Positions 24,456 to 32,786 of a DNA stretch of 64,000 nucleotides are shown piece by piece. The DNA is taken from contig NZ_JAETWB010000002.1 in assembly GCF_016773205.1 (NCBI RefSeq), positions 372,001 through 436,000 of the forward strand, in the 5' to 3' direction. The position numbers and the translations under genes are program-made. Below the pieces are notes generated by a model, which had not been told where the DNA came from, did no database searches, and saw only the letters and a list, made by a program, of their open reading frames with translations. Numbering within the stretch: the first letter of the stretch is position 1; each line of letters opens with the position of its first letter. Source of the stretch: Belnapia arida (lineage in GTDB: Bacteria; Pseudomonadota; Alphaproteobacteria; Acetobacterales; Acetobacteraceae).

Positions 24456-26750
24456 CTACGCCCAGATCGTGTCACCAACATAGATGGTGCCATAGTTGTG
24501 CAAGATATCGATCTTGCTCAAATCCGTCCCGATGCTGAAGTAGATCTGGCCCCAATTGTCCTCGATCTGAAAATCGCCGCAGTCCATGACGTCGTCAAAG
24601 CGGATGATGCCGTGGTTATCCTCCACCTCGAACCTGCCGTAGTTCGTCAGGTCGCCGAAAGTGACGGTTCCGCAGTTTTCCTCGATTTCGAAGAACCCTT
24701 TGAACAGATGCGAGTAGGTTTCGCCGACAACGGCGCCCAGCCCTCCGGTAATGTCACCGATATGGATTGAGCCGACGTTGTCGTCGATCTCGAAAGCTCC
24801 TTCGAACAAATGCCCGTATGCGTCGCCGCCGGTATGGCCGCTGCCGCCGGTCACATTGCCGAACAGGATGGTGCCCCGGTTGTCGTCGATATTGGAGAAG
24901 CCGGTGAAATAGTGGCCATAGGCGTCGCCGCCAAAGCTTCCCGCACCGCCGGTCACGGACCCGAAGGAGATGTTGCCGAGGTTACCACCGATCGAGACTC
25001 CGTCTGCGATCAGATGTCCATAGGCGTCTCCTCCGATCCCGGCCCAGGCATGGCCATTCGCTCCACTGGCGCCACCGTCGCCGCCGTCGCCGCCGTCGGC
25101 GGTAGCGTCCCCACTGGCGTCGACGAAGAGCTTGATGTTGGACGCCACGTTGTCGCCGGCGAGGATGCCGCTGACCGCGGTGCCACCGTCACCCCCATTG
25201 CCGCCGTTCCCGCCGGCGGCATGGCTCGTGGCGGTCTTGGCGGCACCGCCGGCGCCGCCGGTGACGTCGCCCAGTTGGACCAGGCCATGATTGCCATGGA
25301 TGACCAGGCCGCCCTTGATGGCATGGCCGAAGGCGTCGCCGCCGTCGCCGGCCCAGGCATTGCCCCCTGCGCCGCCATGTCCGCCGCCGCCGCCATCGCC
25401 GCCTATTGCATTGGCGTCTCCGGTATGGAAGGCGGCGAGGATGGCGGTGGAGCTTTTTGCGTCGCCGCCCACGATGCCGCTGATCGCGGTGCCGCCATCG
25501 CCGCCATTGCCGCCGGCACCTCCTGCGCCACCCGCGCCGGCGATGCCGGTGCCGCCGGCCCCGCCCGTGACGTTACCCAGATGGATCTGACCCCAGTTGC
25601 CGTTGATGGCCAAGCCACCCGCGACGAGGTGGCCATAAGCGTCGCCGCCATCACCGGCCCGGGCATCACCACCCGCGCCGCCATGGCCGCCATCGCCTCC
25701 GTTGCCGGCCGAGGCCTCCGCGTGGCCTGTCTGCTGAACTGTCAACTTCACCTGGGAGTTGCGCATGTCGTCGGCGAGGATGCCGCTGATGGCAGCGCCG
25801 CCCGCGCCGCCCGCACCGCCGGCGCCGCCCGCACCGCCCGCGCCGGCAATCCCCGCGCCGCCCGTGCCGCCGGTGACATTACCCAGATGGATCAGGCCTC
25901 GATTGTAGTTGATGTCCAAGCCACCCAGGATGGCGTGGCCATAGGCGTCACCGCCGTCGCCGGCCCGGGCATCGCCACCTGCGCCGCCGCTGCCGCCATT
26001 GCCACCCTCGCCGCCGCTGGCAATGGCTTTCCCGCTACGGCCGGCGGCAATGGTGACGAAGGAGTTGACCATCTGGCCGGTAAGGATGCCGCTGATGGCG
26101 AGGCCGCCATCGCCGCCCGCACCGCCGGCCCTGCCGGCGCCACCAGCACCGGCCATGCCCGTGCCGCCGACGCCACCGGTGACATTGCCGAAGTATATCG
26201 AACCGCAGTTGTTGCCGATGGCGACGTTGCTTGTGAAAAGGTGGCCATAGGCGTCGCCACCATCTCCGGCCCGGGCATTATTGCCGACATTGCCCTGCCC
26301 GCCGTGGCCGCCCGAGCCACCCATGGCGCTTGCGTCGCCGGTACGGCTGACCGTGACACTGACGCGGGAATAGGCCGCATCACCTATCAGGGCGCCACTG
26401 ATGGCGGTGCCGCCGTCCCCGCCTGCGCCACCGGTTCCGCCATGGCCGCCCGCGCCGGCGCTTTTCGCACCGCCCGCACCGCCGGCGACGTTGCCGAATG
26501 AAAAGAGGCCGTGGTTGGCGTTGATGGCGACATCAGGGGAGATGTGACGCCCATAGGCGTCGGTCCCGGCGCGGCCCAGGCGTCCGTCGTCGGTGAAGGT
26601 CGGCCTCGAATCGGAAAAGGAATCCTTCGATTGAAAACCCGTTTCGTTGCCGAGCAAAGCGCCTCCCCTCGCGCCGTTCGACGAAGAATTCGAGTTTGCA
26701 GATGGCGAGGAGTACTGAGGGAATTTTGAAGCCGTTTCTGCGATAGCCAT
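24456..26750 (-). CDS. Large glycine-rich repeat protein
   Basis: The 764-residue protein is almost entirely repeats. After a Ser/Asn-rich N-terminus of about 60 residues come five long units of about 100 residues. Each begins with DAYGH or a variant, has an I..N.G.I.FGNVTGG motif, a GGAGGAGG tract, TAISGI, a beta-like stretch with TGDASA, and another Gly-rich tract. Three to four units of about 34 residues and three units of about 20 residues follow, keeping only the I.DN.G.I.FGD motif. This suggests an elongated beta-solenoid. No classical signal peptide or membrane anchor is visible; NGARGG near residue 30 might be a leader end. ATG 26750 has GGGAG upstream. Confidence 0.85.
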   Translation of the reverse strand: MAIAETASKFPQYSSPSANSNSSSNGARGGALLGNETGFQSKDSFSDSRPTFTDDGRLGRAGTDAYGRHISPDVAINANHGLFSFGNVAGGAGGAKSAGAGGHGGTGGAGGDGGTAISGALIGDAAYSRVSVTVSRTGDASAMGGSGGHGGQGNVGNNARAGDGGDAYGHLFTSNVAIGNNCGSIYFGNVTGGVGGTGMAGAGGAGRAGGAGGDGGLAISGILTGQMVNSFVTIAAGRSGKAIASGGEGGNGGSGGAGGDARAGDGGDAYGHAILGGLDINYNRGLIHLGNVTGGTGGAGIAGAGGAGGAGGAGGAGGAAISGILADDMRNSQVKLTVQQTGHAEASAGNGGDGGHGGAGGDARAGDGGDAYGHLVAGGLAINGNWGQIHLGNVTGGAGGTGIAGAGGAGGAGGNGGDGGTAISGIVGGDAKSSTAILAAFHTGDANAIGGDGGGGGHGGAGGNAWAGDGGDAFGHAIKGGLVIHGNHGLVQLGDVTGGAGGAAKTATSHAAGGNGGNGGDGGTAVSGILAGDNVASNIKLFVDASGDATADGGDGGDGGASGANGHAWAGIGGDAYGHLIADGVSIGGNLGNISFGSVTGGAGSFGGDAYGHYFTGFSNIDDNRGTILFGNVTGGSGHTGGDAYGHLFEGAFEIDDNVGSIHIGDITGGLGAVVGETYSHLFKGFFEIEENCGTVTFGDLTNYGRFEVEDNHGIIRFDDVMDCGDFQIEDNWGQIYFSIGTDLSKIDILHNYGTIYVGDTIWA
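24459..26561 (-). repeat. Tandem coding repeats of the glycine-rich protein
   Basis: Five units of about 300 bp (first residue DAYG) are followed by progressively shorter units of about 100 bp and 60 bp. Units differ at many positions, so the array looks old and diverged rather than recently amplified. The array, read on the minus strand, accounts for the GGC/GCC-rich low complexity of this stretch and for long open frames on the plus strand. Confidence 0.9.
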
Positions 26751-27310
26751 TGTTTCTGCTCCCAGCAATGCGAAGGCGGCAAAGCAGTTTGGCTACTCAT
26801 CGAGCACGCGGGCGCAGGCCAATGCTTGGGCCATCTGCTGATGTGCCCAGCAAAACCATAGCGATATCCGCGGGATCTGCGTGATCTAGCCAGTTGCTGG
26901 TTCGAACCTAACTGGTAAGACATCCAGCTTGGAATACGCGCAAGAAACAAGAATACGTTACGATTTGATTGTATACGATCTACTTCACATGCAACTGAGA
27001 ACAAGCCTTTTAGTATATTTATTTCTACTTATAATATACCATAAGTTGAGAAAATGGGTATGGCCTTGGGGTGCAGCTATCTTCCTGACCGTCTGCGGGA
27101 GGTCAGGGCTGTGCGACGGGCTGAAGAGAAGCGCATCCACCTCGAGGCGCGTCGGCCTCGCTGACGTGCTGGTCGGCGCTCAGGGTCCTCGCCACCGCCT
27201 GGCGGCAAGGCAGGCATCAGGACCAGCAGGGCGTGACCTTCCTGCGCGGCGGAGCGGGAACTCGCGGCCTCGCCACAGGGTTGCCCCCGCAGCAGGACGG
27301 GACGCACCCA
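26751..27310. other. Intergenic region with AT-rich core at the right end of the accessory locus
   Basis: No gene is supported in these 560 bp. From about 26925 to 27060 the sequence is strongly AT-rich (TATATTTATTT, TTATAATATACC), in sharp contrast to its surroundings. It could hold the promoter of the minus-strand repeat gene and mark an island boundary. The part 27080-27310 returns to high GC and includes no recognisable coding motif before the HAD gene. Confidence 0.5.
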
Positions 27311-27979
27311 ATGACCAAGGCCGTGATCTTCGATGTCGACGGCACGCTCGTCGACACCAACGACCTGCACGCCGCCTCCTGGGCCGAGGCATTCCGCCGC
27401 TTCGGCCATGCCGTGCCGGAGGCCGAGATCCGCGGCCAGATCGGCAAGGGCAGCGACCAGCTCATGCCCGTCTTCCTGCCGCCGGAGGTAGTGGAGCGCG
27501 AGGGCAAGGCGATCGCCGAAGCTCGCAGCGCGCTGTTCATGCAGGACTATATCGGCCGGGCACGGGCCTTTCCCGGCGTGCGCCCGCTGTTCGAGCGGCT
27601 GCGCGCGGAGGGCCAGCGCATCCTCCTCGCCAGCTCCGCGAAAGGCGAGGAGCTGGAGCGCTACAAGGAGATCGCTGCGATCGGCGACCTGATCGACGGC
27701 GCCACCAGCGCCGACGATGCCGAACATTCCAAGCCCTACCCGGACATCTTCGACGCCGCGCTCGCCCAGCTTAAGCCGCTGCCGGCCGCGGCGGCGATCG
27801 TGGTCGGCGACTCGCCCTATGATGCCGAGGCGGCCGGCAAGGCCGGGCTGCGCTGCGTCGGCCTGCTCTGCGGCGGGTTTCCCGAGGCAGTGCTGCGGGA
27901 GGCCGGCTGCATCGCCCTCTACCGCGACCCGGCGGCGCTGCTGGCGGATTATGCGCGCTCACCCCTGACGACCGGCTGA
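27311..27979 (+). CDS. HAD-superfamily phosphatase
   Basis: The 222-residue protein has HAD motif I VIFDVDGTLVDT, motif II LLASSAKGEE, the motif III lysine in HSKPYPDIF, and motif IV VVGDSPYDAEAAGKAG. This is a subfamily I phosphatase of the phosphoglycolate-phosphatase/beta-phosphoglucomutase type with a helical cap after motif I. The substrate cannot be read from sequence. ATG 27311 starts exactly at motif I; longer versions would add an unrelated Gly/Arg-rich stretch. It is the first ordinary gene after the accessory locus. Confidence 0.92.
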   Translation: MTKAVIFDVDGTLVDTNDLHAASWAEAFRRFGHAVPEAEIRGQIGKGSDQLMPVFLPPEVVEREGKAIAEARSALFMQDYIGRARAFPGVRPLFERLRAEGQRILLASSAKGEELERYKEIAAIGDLIDGATSADDAEHSKPYPDIFDAALAQLKPLPAAAAIVVGDSPYDAEAAGKAGLRCVGLLCGGFPEAVLREAGCIALYRDPAALLADYARSPLTTG

Positions 27980-28066
27980 GGGTGGCCGTCCGCGGGCGCA
28001 TTATCGTCTCTCCATGGCATCGGTTTTGCGGCTATCCTTTCCGCACCAAGGGGAAGGATGGGGGGC

Positions 28067-28858
28067 ATGGGCAGGCAGGCGGCGTTGCTTCTCCTGCTGC
28101 TGGCGCTCGGCGGCTGCGCGGGCGGGCAGCAGGCTTCGGTCTGGGACGGCAGGCGCGGCTATGACGGCAATGGCGACTACGGCTACGACCCGGCCGCCTC
28201 CCGGGCCGAAGCGCGGGGCTACCGCGCCGTGGCGGCGCCGGCCTATGCCGCCCCCGGCACGCCGCAGGACCCCTGGGGCCCCTACATCCGCGAGGCGGCG
28301 ACGCGCTTCGGCCTGCCGGAGCGCTGGATCCGCGAGGTGATGCGCCAGGAGAGCGGCGGACGGCTGACCGGCGCGGACGGGCTGCCGATCACCTCGCCGG
28401 TTGGGGCGATGGGGCTGATGCAGGTGATGCCGCGCACCTACGACATCCTGCGGCCGCGCTACGGTCTGGGCCCCGACCCCTATGCGCCGCGCGACAACAT
28501 CCTCGCCGGCGCGGCCTATCTGCGCGAGATGCATGACCGCTTCGGCGCGCCGGCCTTCCTCGCCGCCTACAATGCCGGGCCGGACCGGGTGGCCGATTTC
28601 CTCATCGGCACGCGTATCCTGCCGGACGAGACGATGCGCTACGTCGCGGGGATCGCGCCGCGGCTCGGCATGCCGTCCTATGGCGGCGGCGCAGTCGCCG
28701 AGGCCGACCGGGCCTATGCGGGCGGCGGGCTGCGGGGCGACGCCTATGCCGCCGGGCCGCAGCTTGCGCTGATGCCGGCCGACCCGGCGGACCGCGCCTT
28801 CGACGGCGGCGGCCTCGTCACGCCCGATGCGCCGACCGGCCGGCTGACCCGGCGCTGA
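28067..28858 (+). CDS. Lipoprotein lytic transglycosylase (SLT fold)
   Basis: The 263-residue protein begins with a lipoprotein signal MGRQAALLLLLLALGGC. A Gly/Ala/Tyr-rich linker leads to a lysozyme-like domain (about 75-200): PERWIREVMRQESGGRLTG with the catalytic Glu, SPVGAMGLMQVMPRTYDILR, NILAGAAYLREMHDRFG and FLAAYNAGPDRV. These are the SLT family motifs. It would cleave peptidoglycan in the periplasm from a membrane anchor. The tail is low-complexity Gly/Ala. ATG 28067 is preferred to 28058 because GGAAGG is 9 nt upstream. Confidence 0.93.
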   Translation: MGRQAALLLLLLALGGCAGGQQASVWDGRRGYDGNGDYGYDPAASRAEARGYRAVAAPAYAAPGTPQDPWGPYIREAATRFGLPERWIREVMRQESGGRLTGADGLPITSPVGAMGLMQVMPRTYDILRPRYGLGPDPYAPRDNILAGAAYLREMHDRFGAPAFLAAYNAGPDRVADFLIGTRILPDETMRYVAGIAPRLGMPSYGGGAVAEADRAYAGGGLRGDAYAAGPQLALMPADPADRAFDGGGLVTPDAPTGRLTRR

Positions 28859-28867
28859 GGCCGGGGC

Positions 28868-30070
28868 TCAACCCCCGGTCCGGTTCCAGCCGCGCCCGGC
28901 ATCGCCCATGGCCTCGTAGCCGGTGGCGGTGACGGCGACGGTGTCCTCGAGCTTGATGAAGCCGCGGCGGGGATGCAGCAGCGTCGTCTCGACCGAGAGC
29001 ACCATGTCGGCCTCGAGCGGCCGCTCCGCGTCATGCGCCTGGTAGGGGATAGGGCCGGTCGCGGTCAGCCAGGGCGCCTCGTGCTGCACCAGCCCCATGC
29101 CATGGGCGAGGAATTCGATGTGCTGCGCATGCGGCGAGGCCGCCGCCGCCCGCTCGCCCGCCGCCTGGACCTCGCCGCCTGGCACGCCGGCCCGCACCCG
29201 CTGGCGCGCGGCCTGCTGGATCGCCTCGACCTCGGCCAGAAGCTCGGTCAGCTCGGCATCCGGCTCGCCGACGATGCCCATGCGGCAGAGGTCGCCGATA
29301 TAGCCGCGGTAGCGCCCACCTGAGTCGAGCGAGAGGATGTCGCCCGGCGCGATCCGCTGGTCGGAGGCGGCGCGGTTCAGCCCGGTGCCGGCGGTGATCA
29401 GGCAATACTCGAAGGTGAGGCCGCGGCGCACCTCCTCCTGGCGGAGCCGCTCCACCAGCTCCGCCTTGGTGACGCCCGGCTCGCAGGTGGCGAAGGTGGC
29501 GAGCATCGAGGCCACCACGCGCTCCGAGGCCTCGCGCAAGAGGGCAAGCTCGGCTGGGCTCTTCCGCGCCCGCAGCCGTTCGAGCGGCTGTGCCACATCG
29601 ACCAGCGCCGCATTCGGCAGCCCGTCGCGTAGCACGGCGGCGGCGTCGGAGGGCAGGAAGGCCGGCTCTACGCCGATCCGCCGCAGCAGGATGCCGATCC
29701 GCTGGAGGTGCCGCACCGCATGGCCGACCGCATCGGTGGAGGTGCCGGAGACGGTCTCCACCACCGGCGTCCAGAAGCGGCCGAGCTGGTGCTCGTGCTT
29801 CTCCAGCCGGTGCGCGACATAGGCGCTGAGTTCCGGCTTGCCCGGCACGTAGACCATCACCGGCAGGTAGCGGCTGAGGCCGATGGCGTCGCGGTGGTCG
29901 AAGAAGGGAAAGCTGTAGCCGCCGAGCATGTAGTGGGAAGCTTGGCGCGAAGTGGTGACCACCGCATCGACATCCGCCTCGGCCAGCAGCCGGTCGAGCC
30001 GCGCGGTGTCGAAGGGCGGGCGTTGGGTGGAGGCGGGGCTTCCCTCAGGCGCTGGCGCGGCGGTCGACAT
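28868..30070 (-). CDS. M24-family (Xaa-Pro) peptidase
   Basis: The 400-residue protein has an N-terminal creatinase-like domain (about 20-155; RLDRLLAEADVDAVVTTSRQASHYMLGGY) and a C-terminal pita-bread domain (about 165-390). Metal ligands of the M24 fold are visible in ILSLDSGGRYRGYIGDLCR (first two Asp), in FLAHGMGLVQHEAPW (His) and in DMVLSVETTLLHP with FIKLEDTVAV (two Glu). Such enzymes are Xaa-Pro aminopeptidases or dipeptidases, in the cytoplasm. It converges on the transglycosylase gene, with a small GC hairpin (28861-28878) at the junction. Confidence 0.9.
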   Translation of the reverse strand: MSTAAPAPEGSPASTQRPPFDTARLDRLLAEADVDAVVTTSRQASHYMLGGYSFPFFDHRDAIGLSRYLPVMVYVPGKPELSAYVAHRLEKHEHQLGRFWTPVVETVSGTSTDAVGHAVRHLQRIGILLRRIGVEPAFLPSDAAAVLRDGLPNAALVDVAQPLERLRARKSPAELALLREASERVVASMLATFATCEPGVTKAELVERLRQEEVRRGLTFEYCLITAGTGLNRAASDQRIAPGDILSLDSGGRYRGYIGDLCRMGIVGEPDAELTELLAEVEAIQQAARQRVRAGVPGGEVQAAGERAAAASPHAQHIEFLAHGMGLVQHEAPWLTATGPIPYQAHDAERPLEADMVLSVETTLLHPRRGFIKLEDTVAVTATGYEAMGDAGRGWNRTGG

Positions 30071-30176
30071 GGCTCGTCTCCTTGGTTCTTCTCGCCCGGA
30101 CGGCCGCCATCAAAGCATGGCCCGCGGGCGCGGTCTGTGCCGTTCCGCCGCCCGCTTGCCAACTTCCCGGGACTGG

Positions 30177-31574
30177 TCAGGGCGTGGCGGGCAGGGGCTG
30201 CCGCGCCGGCTCATGCGCCACCTTCCGCAGCAGCCAGCCCGCGGCCAGCAGGCCGGCGCCGAGGTTGCCGATCAGCAAGCCGGCGAAGGTCCCCGCCTCC
30301 CCACCGAGACGCCCACCGATCCAGGCCAGCGGCACGCCGAGCACGAAGGTCCGCACCAGCGAGATCGCCACCGCGGACATCGGCCGTTCCAGCCCGTTGA
30401 AGGCGGCGCAGGCCACCGCGATGGCGCCGATCGCCCCATACCCCCAGGGCAGGATGCGCAGATAGAGCGTGGTCGACGCCGCCACCGCCGGATCGGCCGT
30501 GAAGGCCGCCGCCACCCAGGGTGCTGCGACCACCAGCGGCAGCGCGACCGCCAGCCCATAGGCCAGGCAAAAGCTCATGGAGGCCCGCATCCCCGTCTGC
30601 AACCGGTCGAGCCGCCCCGCCCCGGCATTCTGTGCGGCGAAGGGATTGACCACGGCGGAGAGGGCGAAGAGCGCCGTCATCGCCATGCTCTCGACCCGGG
30701 AGCCGAGGCCGAACCCCGCCACCGCCGCGCTTCCCTGCACCGCCAGCATGGCGGTGAAGAGGCCGTTGGCGACCGGGATGATCGCATTCGTCCCGGCCGC
30801 CGGCAGCCCGACCCGCAGCACCCGCCGCGTGGAGGCAAGGAAGCCGTCCATCACGGCCCCGCCCGTGCCGAGCAGGCCGAACCGGCGCAGCCGCTGCAAG
30901 GAGACCAGGAGCATCGCCAGCCAGGAAAGGTCGGCCGCCACCGCCAGCCCCGGCAGGCCGAGTCCCGGCACCACCCCCGGCAGGCCGAAGGCCAGCGGCC
31001 AGTCGAGCAGGAAGCCGAGGATGCCCGCCCCCGCCAGGGCGGAGCCGCCGAAGCGCATGTCGCCCGCCGCCCGGACGATGCCGAGCGCGACCATTCCCGT
31101 CAGCAGCGGCACCGCCCCCAGCAGCCAGCTTCGCAGGTAGGCCAGCGCCAGGAGCCGCGTCTCTCCCTCCGCCCCGAGCCAGCGGAGCAGAGCCTCCGCC
31201 CCGAACCAGCAGGGCAGGGCGAGGCCGAAGGCCACGGCGGCCGCCAGCAGCAGCGCGTGCAGCGAGAGCCGCCCGGCTTCCTCCCCCGCCCCGAGCGCCC
31301 GTGCCACCACCGCCGTCGCCCCGGCGCCGAGGCCGATGCCGAAGCTCATCACCGTCATCGCCACGGGGAGGACGAAGCCCAGCGCCGCCAGCGCATGCGG
31401 GCCGAGCAGGCCGGTCAGCCAGGCTTCGGCCAGTTGGATGCCGAACATGACGACCAGTGCCATGGCGAGCGGGGCGGTGGCGACGGCCAGGCCCCGCGCC
31501 ACCGGCCCCTCGGACAAGGTCGCGCGGTTCCCCTGGCGGGTGGCCCCTGCCGGGGTGGTCTGCTGTCTCGGCAT
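30177..31574 (-). CDS. MATE-family efflux transporter
   Basis: The 465-residue integral membrane protein has about twelve hydrophobic helices in two similar halves. Each half carries the MATE-type entry motif, for example FGIQLAEAWLTGLLGPHALAALGF and GLPAAGTNAIIPVANGLFTAM. MATE proteins export drugs or metabolites in exchange for sodium or protons. It is transcribed in the same direction as the M24 peptidase about 100 bp away and diverges from the MpaB-like gene. The substrate is unknown. Confidence 0.9.
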   Translation of the reverse strand: MPRQQTTPAGATRQGNRATLSEGPVARGLAVATAPLAMALVVMFGIQLAEAWLTGLLGPHALAALGFVLPVAMTVMSFGIGLGAGATAVVARALGAGEEAGRLSLHALLLAAAVAFGLALPCWFGAEALLRWLGAEGETRLLALAYLRSWLLGAVPLLTGMVALGIVRAAGDMRFGGSALAGAGILGFLLDWPLAFGLPGVVPGLGLPGLAVAADLSWLAMLLVSLQRLRRFGLLGTGGAVMDGFLASTRRVLRVGLPAAGTNAIIPVANGLFTAMLAVQGSAAVAGFGLGSRVESMAMTALFALSAVVNPFAAQNAGAGRLDRLQTGMRASMSFCLAYGLAVALPLVVAAPWVAAAFTADPAVAASTTLYLRILPWGYGAIGAIAVACAAFNGLERPMSAVAISLVRTFVLGVPLAWIGGRLGGEAGTFAGLLIGNLGAGLLAAGWLLRKVAHEPARQPLPATP

Positions 31575-31674
31575 CGGCCCTCAATCGGTGTGCGGCGGCA
31601 CCCTGGCACGGCCGCGCGGGGGCCGCCACGCCTTCCCAAAGCTGGCATGCGCCCCATAACAGCAGGGTCCTTAT

Positions 31675-32574
31675 GTGAAATTCCCGATGCCAGCCGGTTC
31701 CGCCAGTTCTTCGCTCGTCTCGCTGCCGCAGGCTTTCGCCCGCCCGATCAGGCAGCGGATCGCCGCCGAGGTCGCCGCCATCTTCAACGACCGCGCCCGC
31801 GGCGAGCAGCCCGTCGTGCCGCGGCCTGACGGGCTTTTCGGCCCTCGGGCCGTTGCCTGGCGGGTCCATGGCGACGTGACCTCGATGATGGTCGGCGGCA
31901 TCGCCGGCCTCATGCTGCAGATGCTGCACCCCGCCGTGCTGGCGGGCGTCTGGGACCATTCGAATTTCCGCGCCGACATGCTTGGCCGCCTGCGCCGCAC
32001 TGCGCGGTTCATCGCCCTCACCACCTATGGCGGGCGCGCCGAGGCCGAGGCGGTGCTTGCCCGCATCCGCGGGATTCACGAGCAGGTACGGGGGACCCTG
32101 CCCAACGGGCGGCCCTACGCCGCCAACGACCCGTCCCTGCTGGCCTGGGTGCATGTGACCGAGGCGACCAGCTTCCTCGCCGGCTGGATCCGCTATGCCG
32201 AGCCGCGCATGCCCGGCGCCGACCAGGACCGCTACTTCGCCGAGATGGCGCGGATCGCCGAGGCGCTCGGCGCCGATCCCATCCCGCGCAGCCGGGCCGA
32301 GGCGCAGCGCCTGCTCCAGGCGATGCGGCCGCAATTGCGTTACGACGCGCGCACCGCGGAGGTCGCCCGGATCCTGTTCAACCAAAAGGCGCCGAGCCTG
32401 GCGGCCGAGCCTTTGCAGGCCCTCACCATGCAGGCCGGCATCGACCTCCTGCCAGCCTGGGCGCAGCGGATGCACGGCATGGAAAGCCCATTCGGCGCCC
32501 GCCCGCTGGTCCGCGCCGGCACGCTCGGCATCGCCCGCACCCTGCGCTGGGCCTTTGACCGGAGCGCCGGCTAG
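31675..32574 (+). CDS. MpaB/DUF2236-family oxygenase-like protein
   Basis: The 299-residue protein matches the DUF2236 family of haem-binding oxygenases related to fungal MpaB and latex-clearing proteins. Family blocks are GDVTSMMVGGIAGLMLQMLHPAVLAGVWDHS with the conserved His, RLRRTARFIALTTYGGRAEAEAV, IRGIHEQVRGTLP and SLLAWVHVTEATSFLAG with the conserved His. The physiological substrate is unknown for bacterial members. The start is a GTG at 31675 with AGGG upstream; ATG 31687 is possible. It is 212 bp before murA. Confidence 0.88.
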   Translation: MKFPMPAGSASSSLVSLPQAFARPIRQRIAAEVAAIFNDRARGEQPVVPRPDGLFGPRAVAWRVHGDVTSMMVGGIAGLMLQMLHPAVLAGVWDHSNFRADMLGRLRRTARFIALTTYGGRAEAEAVLARIRGIHEQVRGTLPNGRPYAANDPSLLAWVHVTEATSFLAGWIRYAEPRMPGADQDRYFAEMARIAEALGADPIPRSRAEAQRLLQAMRPQLRYDARTAEVARILFNQKAPSLAAEPLQALTMQAGIDLLPAWAQRMHGMESPFGARPLVRAGTLGIARTLRWAFDRSAG

Positions 32575-32786
32575 GCACGGCGCCGCCTGGCGATGCCTGA
32601 TTGCATCCCTGGAAAACTCCCTGTATCCCGCCCCGACCGTTTTCCGGACGGCCCGGCTCAGGGGTAAGGCTCGAGGGTCCTATGCATCTTCGGCCCCGCC
32701 CGGCGGCTGGCCGTAAGAAGCTGGCAGGCAAATCCGGGCACCAAATCGGCTTCCCTTTGCCGATATCGTAAGGAATAGCCGCGATC

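Noticed and set aside
24810-26501. A 563-codon open frame on the plus strand, antisense to the repeat protein
   Set aside because: It mirrors the Gly-rich repeat array and is open only because GGC/GCC codons give no stops in the opposite frame. It has no plausible start region or conserved motif.
24459-26561. Regular repeats that might be a CRISPR array
   Set aside because: Units are 60-300 bp, diverged and in frame within one coding sequence. They are protein repeats, not identical short repeats with unique spacers.
24456-26750. Assignment to the mycobacterial PE_PGRS family
   Set aside because: Only the GGAGG composition is similar. There is no PE domain, and the DAYGH...I..N.G.I.FG framework is different.
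26929-27774. An open frame with a hydrophobic start running into the HAD gene
   Set aside because: The hydrophobic stretch comes from the AT-rich patch. The rest overlaps the HAD gene in another frame and has no ribosome-binding site.
29952-31829. A 625-codon open frame on the plus strand
   Set aside because: It is antisense to the M24 and MATE genes, which have strong family motifs. The frame is Arg/His/Gln-rich and has no motif.
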